Notes under the pieces: model-generated | Database searches by the model: none | Told to the model about the DNA's origin: nothing | What the model saw: only the letters and a program-made list of their open reading frames with translations | Position numbers and translations under genes: made by a program | Shown here: positions 26,065 to 34,658 of the stretch, piece by piece | Layout of the letters: the number at the start of each line of letters is the position of its first letter | How positions within the stretch are numbered: the stretch's first letter is position 1 | Source: Priestia megaterium | Lineage (GTDB): Bacteria; Bacillota; Bacilli; Bacillales; Bacillaceae_H | DNA: 64,000 nt | Assembly (NCBI GenBank): GCA_008180335.1 | Contig: VTEF01000001.1 | Coordinates: 498,636-562,635, forward strand | Reading direction: 5' to 3'

Positions 26065-26616
26065 TTGGATCATTTAATTGAAAAAACAATCTCTTCAAAG
26101 AAGTTATTTAGCGGACGAGTAATTGATTTATGTGTAGAAGAAGTAGAGTTACCTAATGGGAAAACAAGTACAAGAGAAGTCGTGAAGCATCCTGGTGCGG
26201 TAGCTGTTATTGCATTAACACAAGATCATAAGTTGGTGATGGTGAAACAATATCGAAAAGCGATGGATCGTATTTTAGTAGAGATACCAGCAGGAAAACT
26301 TGAAAAAGGTGAACAGCCGATTGTGACAGCAAAGCGAGAGCTAGAAGAAGAGACGGGGTATACATGCAAAGAACTGAAACATGTTATTTCGTTCTATACT
26401 TCACCAGGTTTTGCAGATGAACTTGTTCATTTATATATAACAGATAGTTTAAGTGTAATGCAGAATAAAGCGGCATTAGATGAAGATGAGTTTGTAGAGG
26501 TGATAGAAGTAAGTGTGGATGAGGCATTGACTATGATTCAAACAAACGAAATTTATGATGCAAAAACTGCCTATGCTGTACAGTATTTGCAGCTTAAAAG
26601 CTCGCTTGGGGAATAA
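26065..26616 (+). CDS. nudF: ADP-ribose pyrophosphatase, Nudix hydrolase
   Basis: A 183-residue Nudix enzyme that hydrolyses ADP-ribose to AMP and ribose 5-phosphate. The Nudix box is complete: GKLEKGEQPIVTAKRELEEETG, split here by residue order G-x5-E-x7-REL-x-EE-x-TG. SFYTSPGFADELVH is the family's downstream motif. GAGGTG at 26053-26058 points to a TTG start at 26065 (MDHLIEKT), which also aligns with the B. subtilis N-terminus; GTG 26056 has no site ahead. It is divergent from mciZ. Confidence 0.93.
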   Translation: MDHLIEKTISSKKLFSGRVIDLCVEEVELPNGKTSTREVVKHPGAVAVIALTQDHKLVMVKQYRKAMDRILVEIPAGKLEKGEQPIVTAKRELEEETGYTCKELKHVISFYTSPGFADELVHLYITDSLSVMQNKAALDEDEFVEVIEVSVDEALTMIQTNEIYDAKTAYAVQYLQLKSSLGE

Positions 26617-26699
26617 TAAAAGGATGAGTAAAAAGTGAAACGTCAAGCAACATAAATACAGATCAATAATACGTGTTCTTATAGCGCAGATGATTTATG

Positions 26700-26728
26700 T
26701 CATAGTTTATGGAACTCTATCATACATT
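26700..26728 (+). promoter_or_regulatory. Sigma-E promoter of spoIIM
   Basis: -35 TCATAGT (26700-26706) matches KMATATT at six of seven positions, spacer is 14, and -10 CATACATT (26721-26728) matches CATACANT fully. spoIIM is a known sigma-E gene in B. subtilis. Confidence 0.8.
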
Positions 26729-26763
26729 CTAGTAAGTAATGGATGATTGATAGGGGGAAGATG

Positions 26764-27408
26764 ATGAGAAGAAAACAATTGACAGTATCATATACAAAGC
26801 ATTTTCGGGAGAACAGCTCTATTTACTTGTTCGTCATCGTGCTGTTTTTAATGGGAATTATTTTTGGAGCTATTGTTGTGAACAGCTTAACACTGGGGCA
26901 GAAAGAAGATTTATATTTTTATTTAAATCGTTTTTTTGGACAAATGCAAAGTGGAGAAGTAGCGAACAGTACGGAAATGTTTCAGCAAAGCTTCTTCCAC
27001 AATATTAAATATTTAGGGCTTATTTGGATTTTAGGTATCGCAATTATTGGATTGCCAGTGGTACTTGTTCTTTTGTTTTTAAAAGGTATGGTAATTGGTT
27101 TTACTGTCGGATTTTTGGTAAATCAAATGGGGATTTCAGGATTTGCCTTGTCATTTGTATCGGTTATGCCACAAAACGTATTTTTAATACCAGCTTTTCT
27201 CATTTTATCAACTGCATCGGTTTCATTTTCGCTAAAACTAATTCGCCAACAGTTCTTCAAAGGTGTAAACGAGCATGTTTCTGCAGCATTCTTCCGGTAT
27301 AGTGGTGTAATGGTAGCCATGCTTTGCTTAATTGCTTGTGCTTCAACTGTTGAAGCTTACATTTCACCAACGCTTATGAAAATAATGATGAGTATAATTA
27401 ACAAATAA
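26764..27408 (+). CDS. spoIIM: Stage II sporulation protein M
   Basis: A 214-residue membrane protein with about five transmembrane segments, part of the SpoIID-SpoIIM-SpoIIP machine that hydrolyses septal peptidoglycan and drives engulfment of the forespore. The segment LFLMGIIFGAIVVNSL and the LVLLFLKGMVIGFTVGFLVNQMG-like stretch are characteristic. Of several ATGs, 26764 sits best behind AGGGGGAAG and gives the B. subtilis length. A sigma-E promoter lies upstream. Confidence 0.93.
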   Translation: MRRKQLTVSYTKHFRENSSIYLFVIVLFLMGIIFGAIVVNSLTLGQKEDLYFYLNRFFGQMQSGEVANSTEMFQQSFFHNIKYLGLIWILGIAIIGLPVVLVLLFLKGMVIGFTVGFLVNQMGISGFALSFVSVMPQNVFLIPAFLILSTASVSFSLKLIRQQFFKGVNEHVSAAFFRYSGVMVAMLCLIACASTVEAYISPTLMKIMMSIINK

Positions 27409-27445
27409 TAATTATTATTAAAAGAAAATAATTCTTTTTCCTAAT

Positions 27446-27489
27446 TGATAATAATTTTATTTTGACACCTCCTTTACATTTGATATAAT
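27446..27489 (+). promoter_or_regulatory. fur promoter with Fur/PerR-like operator
   Basis: TTGACA (27462-27467), a 16-base spacer and TATAAT (27484-27489) give a consensus sigma-A promoter. Immediately upstream, TGATAATAATTTTAT (27446-27460) has one perfect Fur half-site and also matches the PerR box TTATAATNATTATAA at 11 of 14 positions. In B. subtilis fur is controlled by PerR. Confidence 0.7.
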
Positions 27490-27519
27490 AAATGAGTGAA
27501 TGGCGAGGGAGGGAATGTT

Positions 27520-27987
27520 ATGGAAAATCGAGTTGAGCGAATAAAACAACAGTTGCACTCAGCAAGCTACAAATTGACACCTCAACGTGAGGCGACTGTA
27601 AGAGTACTCCTTGAACACGAAGAGGATCATTTGAGTGCCGAAGATGTATATCTCCTCGTCAAGGAAAAATCTCCGGAAATTGGCCTAGCAACTGTTTATC
27701 GAACTTTAGAATTATTAACCGAATTGAAAATTGTTGATAAAATAAACTTTGGTGACGGCGTGTCACGTTACGACCTTCGTCAAGAGGGAGCTGCACATTT
27801 TCATCATCACCTTGTGTGTATTGAATGTGGATCGGTTGATGAGATTCAAGATGACCTGCTTGAAGATGTAGAGGAAATTGTAGAAAAGCAATGGAGATTT
27901 AAAATAAAAGATCATCGTTTAACTTTTCATGGTATCTGCTACCGCTGTCAAGATAAGGAACAACAAGAACAACAAGAAAATGAGTAA
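27520..27987 (+). CDS. fur: Ferric uptake regulator Fur
   Basis: A 155-residue iron-responsive repressor. The winged-helix domain includes KLTPQREATVRVLLEHEEDH and GLATVYRTLELLTEL (recognition helix). The metal domain shows HFHHHLVCIECG and a second CYRC pair for structural zinc. The near identity to B. subtilis Fur separates it from PerR and Zur. ATG 27520 follows GAGGGAGGG. The C-terminus ends in a Gln/Glu-rich tail (KEQQEQQENE). Confidence 0.95.
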   Translation: MENRVERIKQQLHSASYKLTPQREATVRVLLEHEEDHLSAEDVYLLVKEKSPEIGLATVYRTLELLTELKIVDKINFGDGVSRYDLRQEGAAHFHHHLVCIECGSVDEIQDDLLEDVEEIVEKQWRFKIKDHRLTFHGICYRCQDKEQQEQQENE

Positions 27988-27990
27988 AAC

Positions 27991-28024
27991 GAGCCTTTTC
28001 CGTTTAGGAGAAGGTTTTTATTTT
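27991..28024 (+). terminator. Terminator after fur
   Basis: GCCTTTTCC pairs with GGAGAAGGT (one G-U) around a 5-base loop, followed by TTTTTATTTT. Confidence 0.78.
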
Positions 28025-28166
28025 ATCGTTTTTCAGCAGCGAATTATCTAGGCAGTTCAATTTTTAATGATAGTATAACATATGACTGGATCAAGAGGGA
28101 AAGATGTATAAAACATGTCCTTATTGGCATATCTTCTAATAGAAAACAAAAATGGAGGATATGTCT

Positions 28167-28394
28167 ATGAAATCGTGGTTAGAGTTAGTATATAATACAT
28201 TTAAAGTATTCATTTTATTTACCGGCTGTACATTGTTGTTTTATTTCGGAATGGTGTGGGTATCGCAAGAATATGAAAATTATCAGCGATACGATAAACC
28301 AAGTGGTTCTGCCGTAAAAGTAATGCAGATGAATGTATATGACGATCAAACATGGATCGAGAGGTTGTTTATGTTTTATCAAAATGGGGAGTAG
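28167..28394 (+). CDS. yqzK: YqzK-like membrane protein (DUF4227 type)
   Basis: A 75-residue protein with one N-terminal transmembrane helix (about 10-32, TFKVFILFTGCTLLFYFGM) and a short soluble tail. Position between fur and xerD matches B. subtilis yqzK. ATG 28167 is placed 8 bases after TGGAGG; upstream ATGs at 28152 and 28161 are too close to or before that site. Function unknown. Confidence 0.82.
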   Translation: MKSWLELVYNTFKVFILFTGCTLLFYFGMVWVSQEYENYQRYDKPSGSAVKVMQMNVYDDQTWIERLFMFYQNGE

Positions 28395-28400
28395 AGGCAA

Positions 28401-29294
28401 TTGAATGATCAAATTCAAGATTTTATCCATTATCTAGTAGTAGAGAGAGGATTAGCTAAAAATACGATTGATTCATATGAGCGAGATTTAAAAAAATATG
28501 CTCAGTTTCTAGAGCATGTAGAGCAATTAACAGGTTTTAATGACGTGTCACGAGTGCATATTTTGAGCTTTTTAAAACATTTAACAGATCAACAAAAGTC
28601 ATCTAAAACAATTGCAAGGCATATTGCATCTATTCGTTCTTTCCATCAGTTTTTACTGAGAGAAAAAGTAACTGAACAGGACCCTTCTGTGCATATTGAA
28701 ACACCTCAGGTTGAACGCAAATTACCAAAAGTATTAAATGCAGATGAAGTAGAGGCTCTTTTATCAACCTTTGATACTTCTACACCATTTGGAGTTCGCG
28801 ATAAAGCCATGCTAGAATTGTTATATGCCACTGGGATTCGGGTGTCAGAACTTGTAAATCTTAATTTAGAAGATGTTCATCTAACAATGGGATTTATTCG
28901 TTGTTTTGGTAAAGGAAATAAGGAACGAATCGTTCCAATTGGACGGATAGCAACAGCAGCAATTGAAACGTATTTGCAACAAGCACGTTCTATTTTAACA
29001 AAGAAAAACAAACTTGATCATGCTTTATTTGTGAATCATCATGGTCGAAGGCTAACACGTCAAGGCTTCTGGAAAATTTTAAAGAAGTTAGCTAATGAAG
29101 CAAAGATTGAAAAGGAGTTAACACCACATACGCTTCGCCATTCTTTTGCTACACATTTGCTAGAAAATGGGGCCGATTTGCGAGCTGTTCAAGAAATGTT
29201 AGGACATGCGGATATTTCAACCACACAGATTTATACACATGTGACAAAAGCAAGATTAAAAGATGTATATAATCAATTTCATCCAAGAGCATAG
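28401..29294 (+). CDS. xerD: Site-specific tyrosine recombinase XerD (RipX)
   Basis: A 297-residue tyrosine recombinase that with XerC resolves chromosome dimers at dif during division. The catalytic set is complete: R147 (ATGIRVSEL), K171 ([13 protein letters not shown]), H243 and R246 ([11 protein letters not shown]), H269 ([10 protein letters not shown]) and nucleophile Y278 (IYTHV). The N-terminal SAM-like core-binding domain spans about 1-90. The start is TTG 28401, preceded by GTAGAGGCAA overlapping the yqzK stop. Confidence 0.93.
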   Translation: MNDQIQDFIHYLVVERGLAKNTIDSYERDLKKYAQFLEHVEQLTGFNDVSRVHILSFLKHLTDQQKSSKTIARHIASIRSFHQFLLREKVTEQDPSVHIETPQVERKLPKVLNADEVEALLSTFDTSTPFGVRDKAMLELLYATGIRVSELVNLNLEDVHLTMGFIRCFGKGNKERIVPIGRIATAAIETYLQQARSILTKKNKLDHALFVNHHGRRLTRQGFWKILKKLANEAKIEKELTPHTLRHSFATHLLENGADLRAVQEMLGHADISTTQIYTHVTKARLKDVYNQFHPRA

Positions 29295-29463
29295 AGGAGA
29301 TGAACTTTTACTGAGCCTCTCCCGCTAATGGTTAGTTAAGCCCTATAGAACGTGGTAGCATTAGTCTAGGTTCTTATGTTCAGATTCCTATCTCTTATCT
29401 TGTTTTTCTCACTTCGATCTCAGAACTTTGAGAAGAAGATGTTACTGCTTGTAGAGCGAGATA
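29295..29463. other. Intergenic stretch after xerD
   Basis: No gene recognised in these 169 bases; the whole xerD-deoB gap is 424 bases. Local self-complementary runs exist (TTCTCA/TGAGAA types around 29405-29440) but form no known RNA family that I can name. Confidence 0.4.
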
Positions 29464-29512
29464 AAACAAGATCCGATATCTTTTAGTCAAAAGGTATTGG
29501 ATTTTGTTTGAA
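29464..29512 (+). terminator. Long G-U rich hairpin, probable terminator of xerD
   Basis: AAACAAGATCCGATATCTTTT (21 bases) pairs along its full length with the 21 bases after the AGTC loop, using four G-U pairs. The right arm ends in GGATTTTGTTT, a moderate T tract. Confidence 0.65.
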
Positions 29513-29522
29513 AACACTTTCA
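29509..29522 (+). promoter_or_regulatory. cre-like site upstream of deoB
   Basis: TGAAAACACTTTCA matches the cre consensus except that the central CG is CA. It stands just upstream of the predicted deoB promoter. The homologous drm-pupG operon of B. subtilis is under CcpA control. Confidence 0.5.
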
Positions 29523-29528
29523 TTTTTA

Positions 29529-29577
29529 TGTACAAATAACAAAAAAGCGTCTATACTATAGAGGTCAGACTTCTGAC
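29529..29577 (+). promoter_or_regulatory. deoB promoter with downstream inverted repeat
   Basis: TGTACA (29529-29534), 17-base spacer, TATACT (29552-29557). GTCAGACTTCTGAC at 29564-29577 is a perfect 6-2-6 inverted repeat at the expected transcription start, a typical operator position. The cognate regulator is not obvious. Confidence 0.5.
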
Positions 29578-29718
29578 GATTAAAATTTAAGGTTAATTTC
29601 TTCTCTAAGGGGAATTTTATAATAAAGGTAACAGGTTTGAGTGAACCCGCTAGAAATTTTTAGCAGATTTATTTTTATTTAATGAAAGAAAAGATGAATT
29701 AAAGATGGAGGGTACATA

Positions 29719-30903
29719 ATGTCATCGTATACATATAAACGTATATTTTTAATAGTAATGGATTCTGTTGGGATTGGAGAATCACCAGATGCTGAAAAGT
29801 ATAATGATAAAGGAGCCGACACTTTAGGCCATATTGCAGAGCATCGCAATGGTCTGAATATGCCTGCTCTTGGAAAGCTAGGCTTAAGTAATATTCGTGA
29901 AATTAAAGGTATTCAAAAAGCTGAGAAGCCGCTTGCTTTTTATACAAAAATGCAAGAAGCATCAGCAGGTAAAGATACAATGACAGGTCATTGGGAAATC
30001 ATGGGGCTTCGTATCGACACACCATTTAATGTGTTTCCAGATGGATTTCCAGATGAATTAATTTCACAATTAGAAGAGAAGACTGGCCGTAAAATTATTG
30101 GCAATAAACCTGCATCGGGAACGGAGATTCTAGATGAGCTAGGCGAAGAGCATATGAAAACAGGCGCATTAATTGTATATACATCAGCAGATTCTGTATT
30201 ACAAATTGCTGCACATGAAGAAATTGTACCAATTGATGAGTTATATAAAATCTGTGAAATTGCACGTGAACTTACATTAGATGATCCTTATATGATTGGC
30301 CGTGTCATTGCTCGTCCATTCCTTGGAGAAGCAGGTAATTTCACTCGTACATCAAACCGTCATGATTATGCGTTAAAGCCATTTGGCCGTACGGTTATGA
30401 ATGAGTTGAAAGATAATAACGTTGATGTGATTGCGATTGGTAAAATCTCAGATATTTATGACGGTGAAGGAGTTACAAAATCACTTCGCACAAAATCAAA
30501 CATGGATGGAATGGATAAACTTATCGATACATTAAAAATGGACTTTACAGGTTTAAGTTTTGTAAATTTGGTTGATTTTGATGCGTTATTTGGTCATCGC
30601 CGTGACCCAGGTGGCTATGGACAGGCATTAGAGGAATTTGATGAGAGATTACCAGAAGTTTTAGAGCTACTAAATGAAGATGATTTATTAATTATTACTG
30701 CAGATCATGGAAATGATCCAATCCATCATGGAACAGATCATACACGTGAATATGTACCTTTGCTAGTATACAGCCCAAGCATGAAAGAAGGAAAAGAACT
30801 GCCAGTTCGTCAAACATTTGCTGATATTGGTGCGTCAGTAGCAGAGAACTTCTCAGTGTCATTACCAAAACATGGCCAAAGCTTTTTAAAAGACTTAAAT
30901 TAA
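29719..30903 (+). CDS. deoB: Phosphopentomutase
   Basis: A 394-residue alkaline-phosphatase-superfamily enzyme that interconverts (deoxy)ribose 1- and 5-phosphate. Metal and phospho-residue motifs are visible: [14 protein letters not shown], the phospho-acceptor Thr in [24 protein letters not shown] and [27 protein letters not shown] 29719 follows ATGGAGGGTAC. Upstream of punA by 18 bases, it feeds ribose phosphate from nucleosides into central metabolism (drm in B. subtilis). Confidence 0.95.
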   Translation: MSSYTYKRIFLIVMDSVGIGESPDAEKYNDKGADTLGHIAEHRNGLNMPALGKLGLSNIREIKGIQKAEKPLAFYTKMQEASAGKDTMTGHWEIMGLRIDTPFNVFPDGFPDELISQLEEKTGRKIIGNKPASGTEILDELGEEHMKTGALIVYTSADSVLQIAAHEEIVPIDELYKICEIARELTLDDPYMIGRVIARPFLGEAGNFTRTSNRHDYALKPFGRTVMNELKDNNVDVIAIGKISDIYDGEGVTKSLRTKSNMDGMDKLIDTLKMDFTGLSFVNLVDFDALFGHRRDPGGYGQALEEFDERLPEVLELLNEDDLLIITADHGNDPIHHGTDHTREYVPLLVYSPSMKEGKELPVRQTFADIGASVAENFSVSLPKHGQSFLKDLN

Positions 30904-30921
30904 GATGGTGAGGGGAATAAA

Positions 30922-31749
30922 ATGAATCGTGAATTAATTAACAAAGCAACTACTTATATTCAAAGTAAAGCAGCAGTTAAACCAAAAGTGGGGCTCATTT
31001 TAGGTTCTGGTCTTGGTGTATTAGCAGAAGAAATTGAAGATGCAATTAAAATTCCATATAACGAGATTCCAGAATTCCCTGTTTCTACTGTAGAAGGGCA
31101 CGCAGGACAATTAGTTATTGGTACAATTCATGGTGTACCTGTTGTAGCGATGCAAGGACGCTTTCATTTTTATGAAGGGTACACGCTTGATAAAGTAACA
31201 TTTCCTGTGCGCGTTATGAAAGAAATTGGAGTAGAAACACTGATTGTTACAAATGCTGCAGGAGGCATTAATGAGTCTTTCCAACCTGGAGATTTAATGA
31301 TTATTTCAGACCACATTAATAACTTTGGGACAAACCCATTAATCGGACCAAATGATTCTGATTTAGGAGTTCGCTTCCCTGATATGTCAACGGCGTATTG
31401 TCCGGAATTACGTTCACTCGTAAAAGATGTAGCTGCTAAATTAGATATTTCATTACAAGAAGGCGTTTATGTTGGAAATACAGGCCCTACTTATGAAACG
31501 CCTGCTGAAGTACGTATGTTACGCATCGTAGGTGGTGATGCTGTCGGGATGTCAACGGTACCAGAAGTAATTGTTGCACGTCATTCAAATTTACGAGTAT
31601 TAGGTATTTCATGCATTTCTAATATGGCAGCGGGGATTTTGGATCAGCCCCTACATCACGATGAAGTAATTGAAACAACTGAAAAAGTAAAAAAACAGTT
31701 TTTATCGCTTGTTAAGGAAGTTATAAAAGAAATTCCATTACATGTATAA
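30922..31749 (+). CDS. punA: Purine-nucleoside phosphorylase
   Basis: A 275-residue trimeric-type PNP that cleaves (deoxy)guanosine and inosine with phosphate. GLILGSGLGVLA, VEGHAGQLVIG, VTNAAGGIN, GPTYETPAEVRMLR and GMSTVPEVIVARH are the family motifs. GGTGAGGGGA precedes ATG 30922. It forms the deoB-punA (drm-pupG) unit and passes ribose 1-phosphate to DeoB. Confidence 0.94.
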   Translation: MNRELINKATTYIQSKAAVKPKVGLILGSGLGVLAEEIEDAIKIPYNEIPEFPVSTVEGHAGQLVIGTIHGVPVVAMQGRFHFYEGYTLDKVTFPVRVMKEIGVETLIVTNAAGGINESFQPGDLMIISDHINNFGTNPLIGPNDSDLGVRFPDMSTAYCPELRSLVKDVAAKLDISLQEGVYVGNTGPTYETPAEVRMLRIVGGDAVGMSTVPEVIVARHSNLRVLGISCISNMAAGILDQPLHHDEVIETTEKVKKQFLSLVKEVIKEIPLHV

Positions 31750-31805
31750 ATAGATGTTAGCATACATGGTTAAACAGCTGGACACTGTGTTGCTGAACAT
31801 GAGCT

Positions 31806-31836
31806 GATGATATCCCTCTTTAAGAGGGATATCATC
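31806..31836. repeat. Perfect 15-bp inverted repeat between punA and pdp
   Basis: GATGATATCCCTCTT and AAGAGGGATATCATC flank one T. No T tract follows on either strand, so it is either an unusual terminator or a protein-binding site. It stands 9 bases ahead of the pdp cre. Confidence 0.7.
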
Positions 31837-31845
31837 CATTATATA

Positions 31846-31859
31846 TGTAGGCGCTTACA
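31846..31859 (+). promoter_or_regulatory. cre upstream of pdp
   Basis: TGTAGGCGCTTACA, with A before it, matches the cre consensus with one mismatch (G for a fixed A). It lies 70 bases before the pdp start. pdp in B. subtilis belongs to the CcpA-controlled dra-nupC-pdp operon. Confidence 0.6.
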
Positions 31860-31929
31860 AACTTAGTTGAGAATGTTTTGTATCATAGTTAACAATTTAT
31901 TGATAGGCTAAGAAAAGGGGTTGTTTATA

Positions 31930-33234
31930 ATGAGAATGGTTGATTTAATTGAAAAGAAACGGGATGGTCGTGAGTTAACAACAGAAGAAATTCAATTCGT
32001 TGTTAAAGGATTTACAACCGGAGACATTCCAGATTATCAAATGAGTGCTTTTGCAATGGCTATTTATTTTAAAGGCATGACAGAGCAAGAACGTGCTGAT
32101 TTAACGATGGCGATGGTCGATTCAGGTGATGTTATTGATTTATCTGCGATTGAAGGTGTGAAAGTTGATAAACACAGCACTGGCGGTGTTGGAGATACAA
32201 CAACTCTTGTTTTAGCTCCGCTCGTAGCAGCTGTTGGCGTACCAGTTGCCAAAATGTCAGGGCGAGGATTAGGTCACACAGGGGGAACAATTGATAAATT
32301 AGAATCTATTGCTGGATTTGATGTGGAAATTGATAAACAAACATTTATTAATCTTGTCAATAAAAATAAAGTAGCTGTTGTTGGACAAACAGGTAATTTA
32401 ACGCCTGCTGATAAAAAGTTATATGCTCTTCGTGATGTGACAGCAACGGTAAATAGTATTCCTCTTATTGCAAGCTCTATCATGAGTAAAAAAATTGCAG
32501 CAGGTGCAGATGCTATTGTATTGGATGTAAAAACAGGTGCGGGTGCATTTATGAAAAGTTTAGATGATGCAAAAGAACTTGCACAAGCTATGGTTAACAT
32601 CGGTAATAATGTCGGACGTAATACAATGGCTGTTATTTCAGATATGAGCCAGCCTTTAGGATATGCAATTGGCAATGCTCTTGAAGTGAAAGAAGCCATC
32701 GATACTCTCAAAGGAGAAGGACCGAAAGATCTAGAGGAGCTTTGTTTAACCTTAGGTAGCTACATGGTATTATTAGCTGAAAAAGCGAGTTCTTTACAAG
32801 AAGCACGCCAAAAACTTGAAGAAGTCATTCAAAATGGTCAAGCTCTTGAGACATTTAAAATCTTTTTATCTTCTCAAGGAGGAGATGGTTCAGTCGTAGA
32901 TGATCCGACAAAGCTGCCGCAGGCTAACTATGTAATTGAAGTTGAGGCAAAACAAGATGGATATGTCTCTGAAATAGTGGCTGATTCTATAGGGACAGCT
33001 GCAATGTGGTTAGGAGCGGGGCGCGCAACAAAAGAGTCAGAAATTGATTTAGCTGTTGGACTGGTACTGCGCAAAAAGATTGGTGAATATGTAAAAGCTG
33101 GGGAGCCGCTAGTGACAATTCACAGTAATACAGAGGATGTTGCTAAAGTAAAAGAAAAAATATATAAAAGCATTACGCTTACATCAGAAAAAGTGGATGC
33201 TCCGCCTCTTGTTTACGATACAATTCCAAACTAA
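31930..33234 (+). CDS. pdp: Pyrimidine-nucleoside phosphorylase
   Basis: A 434-residue enzyme cleaving uridine, thymidine and deoxyuridine. The thymidine phosphorylase signature [16 protein letters not shown] is present along with [20 protein letters not shown] and [13 protein letters not shown] 31930 follows AAAAGGGG, spacing 9, and matches the B. subtilis start MRMVDLI. Uracil and thymine released here are exactly the substrates of PreTA earlier in the window, so the two catabolic blocks may be linked. Confidence 0.95.
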   Translation: MRMVDLIEKKRDGRELTTEEIQFVVKGFTTGDIPDYQMSAFAMAIYFKGMTEQERADLTMAMVDSGDVIDLSAIEGVKVDKHSTGGVGDTTTLVLAPLVAAVGVPVAKMSGRGLGHTGGTIDKLESIAGFDVEIDKQTFINLVNKNKVAVVGQTGNLTPADKKLYALRDVTATVNSIPLIASSIMSKKIAAGADAIVLDVKTGAGAFMKSLDDAKELAQAMVNIGNNVGRNTMAVISDMSQPLGYAIGNALEVKEAIDTLKGEGPKDLEELCLTLGSYMVLLAEKASSLQEARQKLEEVIQNGQALETFKIFLSSQGGDGSVVDDPTKLPQANYVIEVEAKQDGYVSEIVADSIGTAAMWLGAGRATKESEIDLAVGLVLRKKIGEYVKAGEPLVTIHSNTEDVAKVKEKIYKSITLTSEKVDAPPLVYDTIPN

Positions 33235-33285
33235 AGCACCATAAAGTCAAACATTCTTATTTTTAAAATCAAGATTATACAATTT

Positions 33286-33317
33286 AAAAGCACTGAGTTT
33301 TCCTCAGTGCTTTTTTC
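33286..33317 (+). terminator. Rho-independent terminator after pdp
   Basis: AAAAGCACTGAG pairs with CTCAGTGCTTTT around a 5-base loop, with six T. Confidence 0.93.
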
Positions 33318-33326
33318 TATGTAAGA

Positions 33327-33355
33327 GTATAAATCTAAATAACTTGGAAAAAATA
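33327..33355 (+). promoter_or_regulatory. Sigma-F promoter of dacF
   Basis: -35 GTATA (33327-33331), 14-base spacer and -10 GGAAAAAATA (33346-33355) fit the sigma-F consensus GYWTA / GGNRANANTN at every position. dacF is sigma-F dependent in B. subtilis. Confidence 0.78.
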
Positions 33356-33384
33356 GGTTGTATAAAGAATGGAGGTTTGTGGAG

Positions 33385-34551
33385 ATGAAGCGTAATGTTA
33401 TAAAAATAATCGTTGTCATATTTTTATTTCCACTTATGACGCAACCTGTTTTAGCGAATGAAAAGAAAGCATCAGAACTTGCTGATAGTGCGAAATCCGC
33501 TATTTTAATTGAACGAGATACAGGTGCTATTTTATATGAAAAAAATAGCAATCAACCTTTGCCGCCAGCAAGCATGACTAAAGTGATGACTATGATTTTA
33601 ATTATGGAAGCTCTAGATAAAGGGAAAATTGCGTTAACTGAAAAAGTTCGTACAAGTGAGTATGCAGCTTCAATGGGCGGTTCACAAATCTTTTTGGAAC
33701 CAGGTGAAGAAATGACTGTTGATGAGATGTTAAAAGGCATCGCGATTGGATCAGGCAATGATGCATCGGTAGCGATGGCTGAGCATCTTGCAGGGTCTGA
33801 AGAAGAGTTTGTGGAGTTAATGAATAAAAAAGCAAAGCAGTTAGGTTTGAAGCATACAAAATTTCAAAACCCAACGGGCTTACCAGTCGATGATCATTAC
33901 AGTACAGCCCATGACATGGCAATAATGGGAAAAGAGCTATTAAAATATGAAGACATTATTAATTATACAAGCAAATATGAAGATTATTTACGTGAAGACA
34001 CAGATAAGAAATTTTGGCTTGTGAATACAAATCGCTTAGTTAAGTTTTATCCTGGAGTAGACGGGCTAAAAACAGGATTTACAAATCAAGCAAAGTATTG
34101 CTTAACAGCGACAGCTAAAAAAGGGAATATGCGTGTAATTGCCGTTGTATTTGGTGCTGAAACACCGAAGGATCGAAACAATCAAGTAACGAAAATGTTA
34201 GATTACGCGTTTAGTCAATACACGACTACTCCTTTATATAAAAAGGATGCAACTATTACGAAAGCAAATGTAGACAAAGGTAGTAAGAAACAGTTAAACG
34301 TTGTGACATCAGAGCCAATTTCGGTATTAACTAAAAAAGGAACTACAGCAAAGGATATGAAAACGGAAGTAAAAATGAATGAAAAATTAGATGCCCCGAT
34401 TCAACAAGGTGATAAGGTTGGAACAATCGTTGTGAAGAAAAAAGGGCAAGTCGTAAGTAAATCTCCACTCGTTGCCGGCGAAAACATTGAACAAGCATCA
34501 TGGTGGAAGTTATTTAAACGAGCATTTTCAATGTTCTCTCAAACCTCTTAA
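33385..34551 (+). CDS. dacF: D-alanyl-D-alanine carboxypeptidase DacF (forespore)
   Basis: A 388-residue low-molecular-weight penicillin-binding protein that trims stem peptides of spore peptidoglycan. Signal peptide about 1-24 (IIVVIFLFPLM... VLA). Active-site motifs: S63-M-T-K66, S123-G-N and K229-T-G. The C-terminal domain is the PBP5-type beta domain and amphipathic anchor. ATG 33385 is placed after GGAGG at 33371-33375. It precedes spoIIA as in B. subtilis, and read-through gives the late dacF-spoIIA transcript. Confidence 0.93.
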   Translation: MKRNVIKIIVVIFLFPLMTQPVLANEKKASELADSAKSAILIERDTGAILYEKNSNQPLPPASMTKVMTMILIMEALDKGKIALTEKVRTSEYAASMGGSQIFLEPGEEMTVDEMLKGIAIGSGNDASVAMAEHLAGSEEEFVELMNKKAKQLGLKHTKFQNPTGLPVDDHYSTAHDMAIMGKELLKYEDIINYTSKYEDYLREDTDKKFWLVNTNRLVKFYPGVDGLKTGFTNQAKYCLTATAKKGNMRVIAVVFGAETPKDRNNQVTKMLDYAFSQYTTTPLYKKDATITKANVDKGSKKQLNVVTSEPISVLTKKGTTAKDMKTEVKMNEKLDAPIQQGDKVGTIVVKKKGQVVSKSPLVAGENIEQASWWKLFKRAFSMFSQTS

Positions 34552-34568
34552 AATCGAGCGACTAAAAT

Positions 34569-34625
34569 TGACGAAATAGTACTAGTTTTGTCAACAAGAA
34601 GGATTCAAGCTTTTACATATAGAAA
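34569..34625 (+). promoter_or_regulatory. spoIIA promoter region (Spo0A boxes, sigma-H type)
   Basis: TGACGAA (34569-34575) and TGTCAAC (34589-34595) are near matches to the 0A box TGTCGAA. AGGATT at 34600-34605 and GAAA at 34622-34625 resemble the sigma-H -35 and -10. The arrangement agrees with the known Spo0A~P/sigma-H control of spoIIA, but each element is imperfect. Confidence 0.5.
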
Positions 34626-34658
34626 GACTGACTATACGATTTCTAGGAGGTTTGTGGC

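Noticed and set aside
32274-32711. 145-residue minus-strand frame inside pdp
   Set aside because: Shadow of a strongly conserved gene; composition and motifs belong to pdp.
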